Of a DNA stretch of 7,321 bases, positions 5,459-7,321 are shown one piece after another. A program made the position numbers and the translations under genes. The notes beneath the pieces are model-generated. The model ran no database searches. It worked only from the letters and a program-made list of their open reading frames with translations, and was not told the DNA's origin. Position 1 is the first letter of the stretch, and the number at the start of each line of letters is the position of its first letter. Source of the DNA: RGIG5675 sp050943435 (lineage in GTDB: Bacteria; Bacillota; Clostridia; Oscillospirales; Ruminococcaceae). The DNA lies in assembly GCA_050943435.1 (NCBI GenBank), contig JBMNPE010000072.1, forward strand, positions 1 through 7,321. Direction: 5' to 3'.

Positions 5459-6262
5459 TCATCCAATCTTTATCTCTTCCAGGTCGTCCGGAACGTACAC
5501 TCTGCCGCCGAAATACCTGGACGCTTCCTCGGTGTAGAGCTTCTTTCTCTCGGCTATTTCAGTATCCTCGGTGTGATACAGAACAAGGTTCTTTACACCA
5601 AGAGATTCTGCATTCTCAGCTGCGTCTGCCACCGTGGAGTGGTGCTTTTCGTAGGGCTTGAACCTGTCGGCGTCGCTCTTTAGGCAGAACGCCTCGTGAA
5701 GGAGCCACACGGCTCCCTCTGCATATTTCTTTTCAAAATCAGTATAGGGCTCGTCGCCGCAGCATGTCAGCTTCCCTCCTGAGGGAAGGCCAAAGGTATA
5801 TCCATACTGCTTTGCCTTTGTTGAATGGATGTCGAAGAAGGTGTAGTCCCTACCCTGGATGCTTACCTTTTCCCCGTCGTGTACCTCTCTGAGGACAATC
5901 CTGTCCCCTACAAAGCCCGCAGCATCCGGGGTCAGCAGGTCGTCCGAATACCTCTTTATAAGGGAGAGGACCTCATCGTGGCCGTAGATCCTGGCTTCAC
6001 CCTTGTATTTCCCGCTCTTCATGGACTGGGCTATCATCCTGACTATCCACATCACTCCTAGCAGGTGGTCCATGTGCTTGTGGGTCACAATTATATCCCC
6101 TATGTCCTGCCACCTGTATCCCGCGGCCTTGAGCTGGTGGAGGATGTATATACCACCGCCGCCGTCAGTCAGGACCAGCTTTCCTGAGTCGTCAGTTATA
6201 AAGCAGGTGTTGTAGCATTCTGTAACCTGCGCTCTTCCGGTGCCGAGAAATACGAGTTTCAA
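5459..6262 (-). CDS. MBL-fold metallo-hydrolase, RNase Z/arylsulfatase-like
   Basis: A 267-residue cytosolic metallo-beta-lactamase-fold protein. The start is TTG, not ATG: no ATG is available in frame nearby, GGAGGA lies 7 nt before the TTG, and MKLVFLGTGRAQ is the canonical first strand of this family. Metal ligands are visible: THKHMDH (60-66; His61, His63, Asp65, His66), His146 (DIHSTKAKQYGY), Asp170 (CCGDEP), His189 (LLHEAFC), and the late KHHSTV (206-211) and LYHTED (229-234) histidines. The layout is that of RNase Z-type proteins that bind two zinc ions, but the protein is shorter than authentic tRNase Z and I see no long flexible arm, so tRNA 3'-processing is doubtful. It may hydrolyse a small ester, thioester or cyclic phosphodiester. 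It is the second known gene of the operon, 22 bp after the alcohol dehydrogenase and 21 bp before flavodoxin. Confidence 0.9.
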   Translation of the reverse strand: MKLVFLGTGRAQVTECYNTCFITDDSGKLVLTDGGGGIYILHQLKAAGYRWQDIGDIIVTHKHMDHLLGVMWIVRMIAQSMKSGKYKGEARIYGHDEVLSLIKRYSDDLLTPDAAGFVGDRIVLREVHDGEKVSIQGRDYTFFDIHSTKAKQYGYTFGLPSGGKLTCCGDEPYTDFEKKYAEGAVWLLHEAFCLKSDADRFKPYEKHHSTVADAAENAESLGVKNLVLYHTEDTEIAERKKLYTEEASRYFGGRVYVPDDLEEIKIG

Positions 6263-6284
6263 GATGAGGTCCTCCGGACTGGAT

Positions 6285-7321
6285 TTACATGGCTCTTGTG
6301 TATATTTCGATTATATCCTCTTTGGTAAGAGGCACGAAGCTGCCGACGCAGCCGGCAGCGGCCTTCTCGGCCATCTTCTCGAAATGCTCTTTGGAGGTGA
6401 TTCCGACATCCTTTAGTGTGGCAGGCATTCCCATCTTGTTGAAGAACAGGTCTGCCGTATTGTCTATGGCCTTTTTGGCACAGGAAGCGTCATCATCGTC
6501 GAGGATTCCCCAGACGTTCCTGCCGTACTCGGCCATCTGATGGGTCTTGGAGGGATCCTTTTCTATAACGAACTTCATCCAGACAGGAGTCAGGATCGCG
6601 AGGCCCTGGCCGTGCGTGATGTCGTAGAACGCGGAGAGTTCGTGCTCCATCGGGTGCACGCACCATGTGACCTCTGAGCCGTAGCTGAGAAGCCCGTTTA
6701 TGGCGAGCGAACCGCACCACATGAGGTTTGCCCTCGCGTCATAGTCGTCCGGGTGCTCTACTGCAATTGGTCCGTACTTTATGCATGTCTTGAGGACTGC
6801 CTCGCAGAGGTGCCTCTGGATATCCGTGCCCTCCACATTGGTGAAGTAGTTTTCGAACGTGTGGCTCATCATGTCTGCGGTACCGGCAGCAGTCTGCTTC
6901 TTTGATACAGTCTCGGTATATGTGGGATCCAGTATCGACATCTTAGGCTTTACAAGCGGAGAGCCCGTGCCCCATTTCTCGTTCTTGTTCATGTCGGAGA
7001 TGACAGCGAAAGGATCCATCTCCGAGCCGGTAGCAGAGAGCGTGAGCACGGTGAATACGGGAAGTGCCGCCTTGATCTTGCTGCCGTCGAGCACAAGGTC
7101 CCAGGCATCCCCGTCATAGCATGCGCCTGCAGCGACTACCTTCGCGCAGTCGATCGTGGATCCGCCGCCCACGGCCAGGACCATGTCGACATTCTGTGCC
7201 CTGCATATTGAGACGCCCCTCCTCACGGACTCTATCCTCGGGTTGGGCTCGACTCCTGCCAGCTCGCATACCGTGAGCCCGCAGCTGCCGAGGATCTCCA
7301 TGACCTTGTCATAGAGTCCGG
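6285..7321 (-). CDS. Iron-containing alcohol dehydrogenase (butanol dehydrogenase/YqhD type), 5' end cut by the window
   Basis: A type III metal-dependent alcohol dehydrogenase that would interconvert aldehydes and alcohols with NAD(P)H in the cytosol. About 345 residues are visible. The frame stays open upstream of the ATG at 7301 (GLYDKV precedes it, a family-conserved stretch), so the true start lies outside and roughly 40-50 residues are missing. Numbering from that internal Met: GGGSTIDCAK (45-54) binds the dinucleotide, SATGSEMDPFAVISD (89-103) follows, and the metal ligands are Asp143 and His147 (TADMMSH) with His216 and His230 (VHPMEHEL...THG). Their spacing (4, 69 and 14 residues) equals that of YqhD Asp194/His198/His267/His281. 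All catalytic residues are intact. It is the first visible gene of the operon leading to cysE. YqhD relatives detoxify reactive aldehydes; fermentative butanol or ethanol formation is the alternative. Confidence 0.93.
   Translation of the reverse strand, partial: GLYDKVMEILGSCGLTVCELAGVEPNPRIESVRRGVSICRAQNVDMVLAVGGGSTIDCAKVVAAGACYDGDAWDLVLDGSKIKAALPVFTVLTLSATGSEMDPFAVISDMNKNEKWGTGSPLVKPKMSILDPTYTETVSKKQTAAGTADMMSHTFENYFTNVEGTDIQRHLCEAVLKTCIKYGPIAVEHPDDYDARANLMWCGSLAINGLLSYGSEVTWCVHPMEHELSAFYDITHGQGLAILTPVWMKFVIEKDPSKTHQMAEYGRNVWGILDDDDASCAKKAIDNTADLFFNKMGMPATLKDVGITSKEHFEKMAEKAAAGCVGSFVPLTKEDIIEIYTRAM

Noticed and set aside
4842..5537. Long plus-strand open frame of about 231 codons
   Set aside because: It lies antisense to cysE and flavodoxin, has no ribosome site or recognisable domain, and both opposite-strand genes are clear family members. 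The same applies to the antisense frames within the aldolase, MFS and alcohol dehydrogenase genes.
4967..6262. MBL-fold gene next to flavodoxin as a split flavodiiron protein
   Set aside because: Flavodiiron proteins fuse these folds, but their diiron site uses HxExD. This MBL protein has HxHxDH and the late histidines of the RNase Z-type branch, and the flavodoxin is of a different subgroup.

Overview
The window looks like a stretch of a bacterial chromosome, most likely from an anaerobic or fermentative member of the Bacillota. The reasons are strong AGGAGG-type ribosome binding sites before nearly every gene, tightly packed co-directional genes, a near-consensus sigma-A-type promoter, many Ile-ATA and Arg-AGG codons, a Bacillus-type short serine acetyltransferase, a butanol-dehydrogenase-type iron alcohol dehydrogenase and a flavodoxin. 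No taxonomic marker gene is present, so this is an inference. I see no rRNA, tRNA, CRISPR array, insertion sequence or phage gene.

Layout, left to right. (1) 1-277 has no convincing gene but holds two hairpins; the one at 219-250 is a good intrinsic terminator for the minus-strand operon that follows. (2) 278-3158 is a minus-strand operon transcribed right to left: an XRE-cupin regulator, an MFS permease and a threonine-aldolase-like PLP enzyme, with gaps of 16-18 bp. Its promoter (TTGACA, 17 bp, TATTAT at 3238-3266) is followed directly by overlapping TGGAAAT/ATTTCCA palindromes (3204-3230), a probable autoregulatory operator. (3) 3296-3748 holds a single HxlR-type regulator on the minus strand, with its own terminator. 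It is divergent from (4) a single thioredoxin gene on the plus strand (3867-4184). A 9-bp inverted repeat between them covers the -35 of the thioredoxin promoter. (5) A strong terminator hairpin at 4209-4239 separates thioredoxin from a second minus-strand operon, 4257 to the right edge: iron alcohol dehydrogenase (5' end outside the window), MBL-fold hydrolase (TTG start), flavodoxin and serine acetyltransferase (cysE). The last two overlap by 4 bp.

How they may work together (inference): the left operon looks like a ligand-regulated uptake and breakdown unit for a hydroxy-amino acid or a related small acid. The centre looks like a thiol-stress switch in which a cysteine-containing HxlR protein represses thioredoxin. 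The right operon joins carbonyl reduction, flavin redox and the first step of cysteine synthesis, which would fit a redox or reactive-aldehyde response. I did not find an obviously new molecular system; the most interesting signals are the two promoter/operator arrangements and the composition of the two operons.
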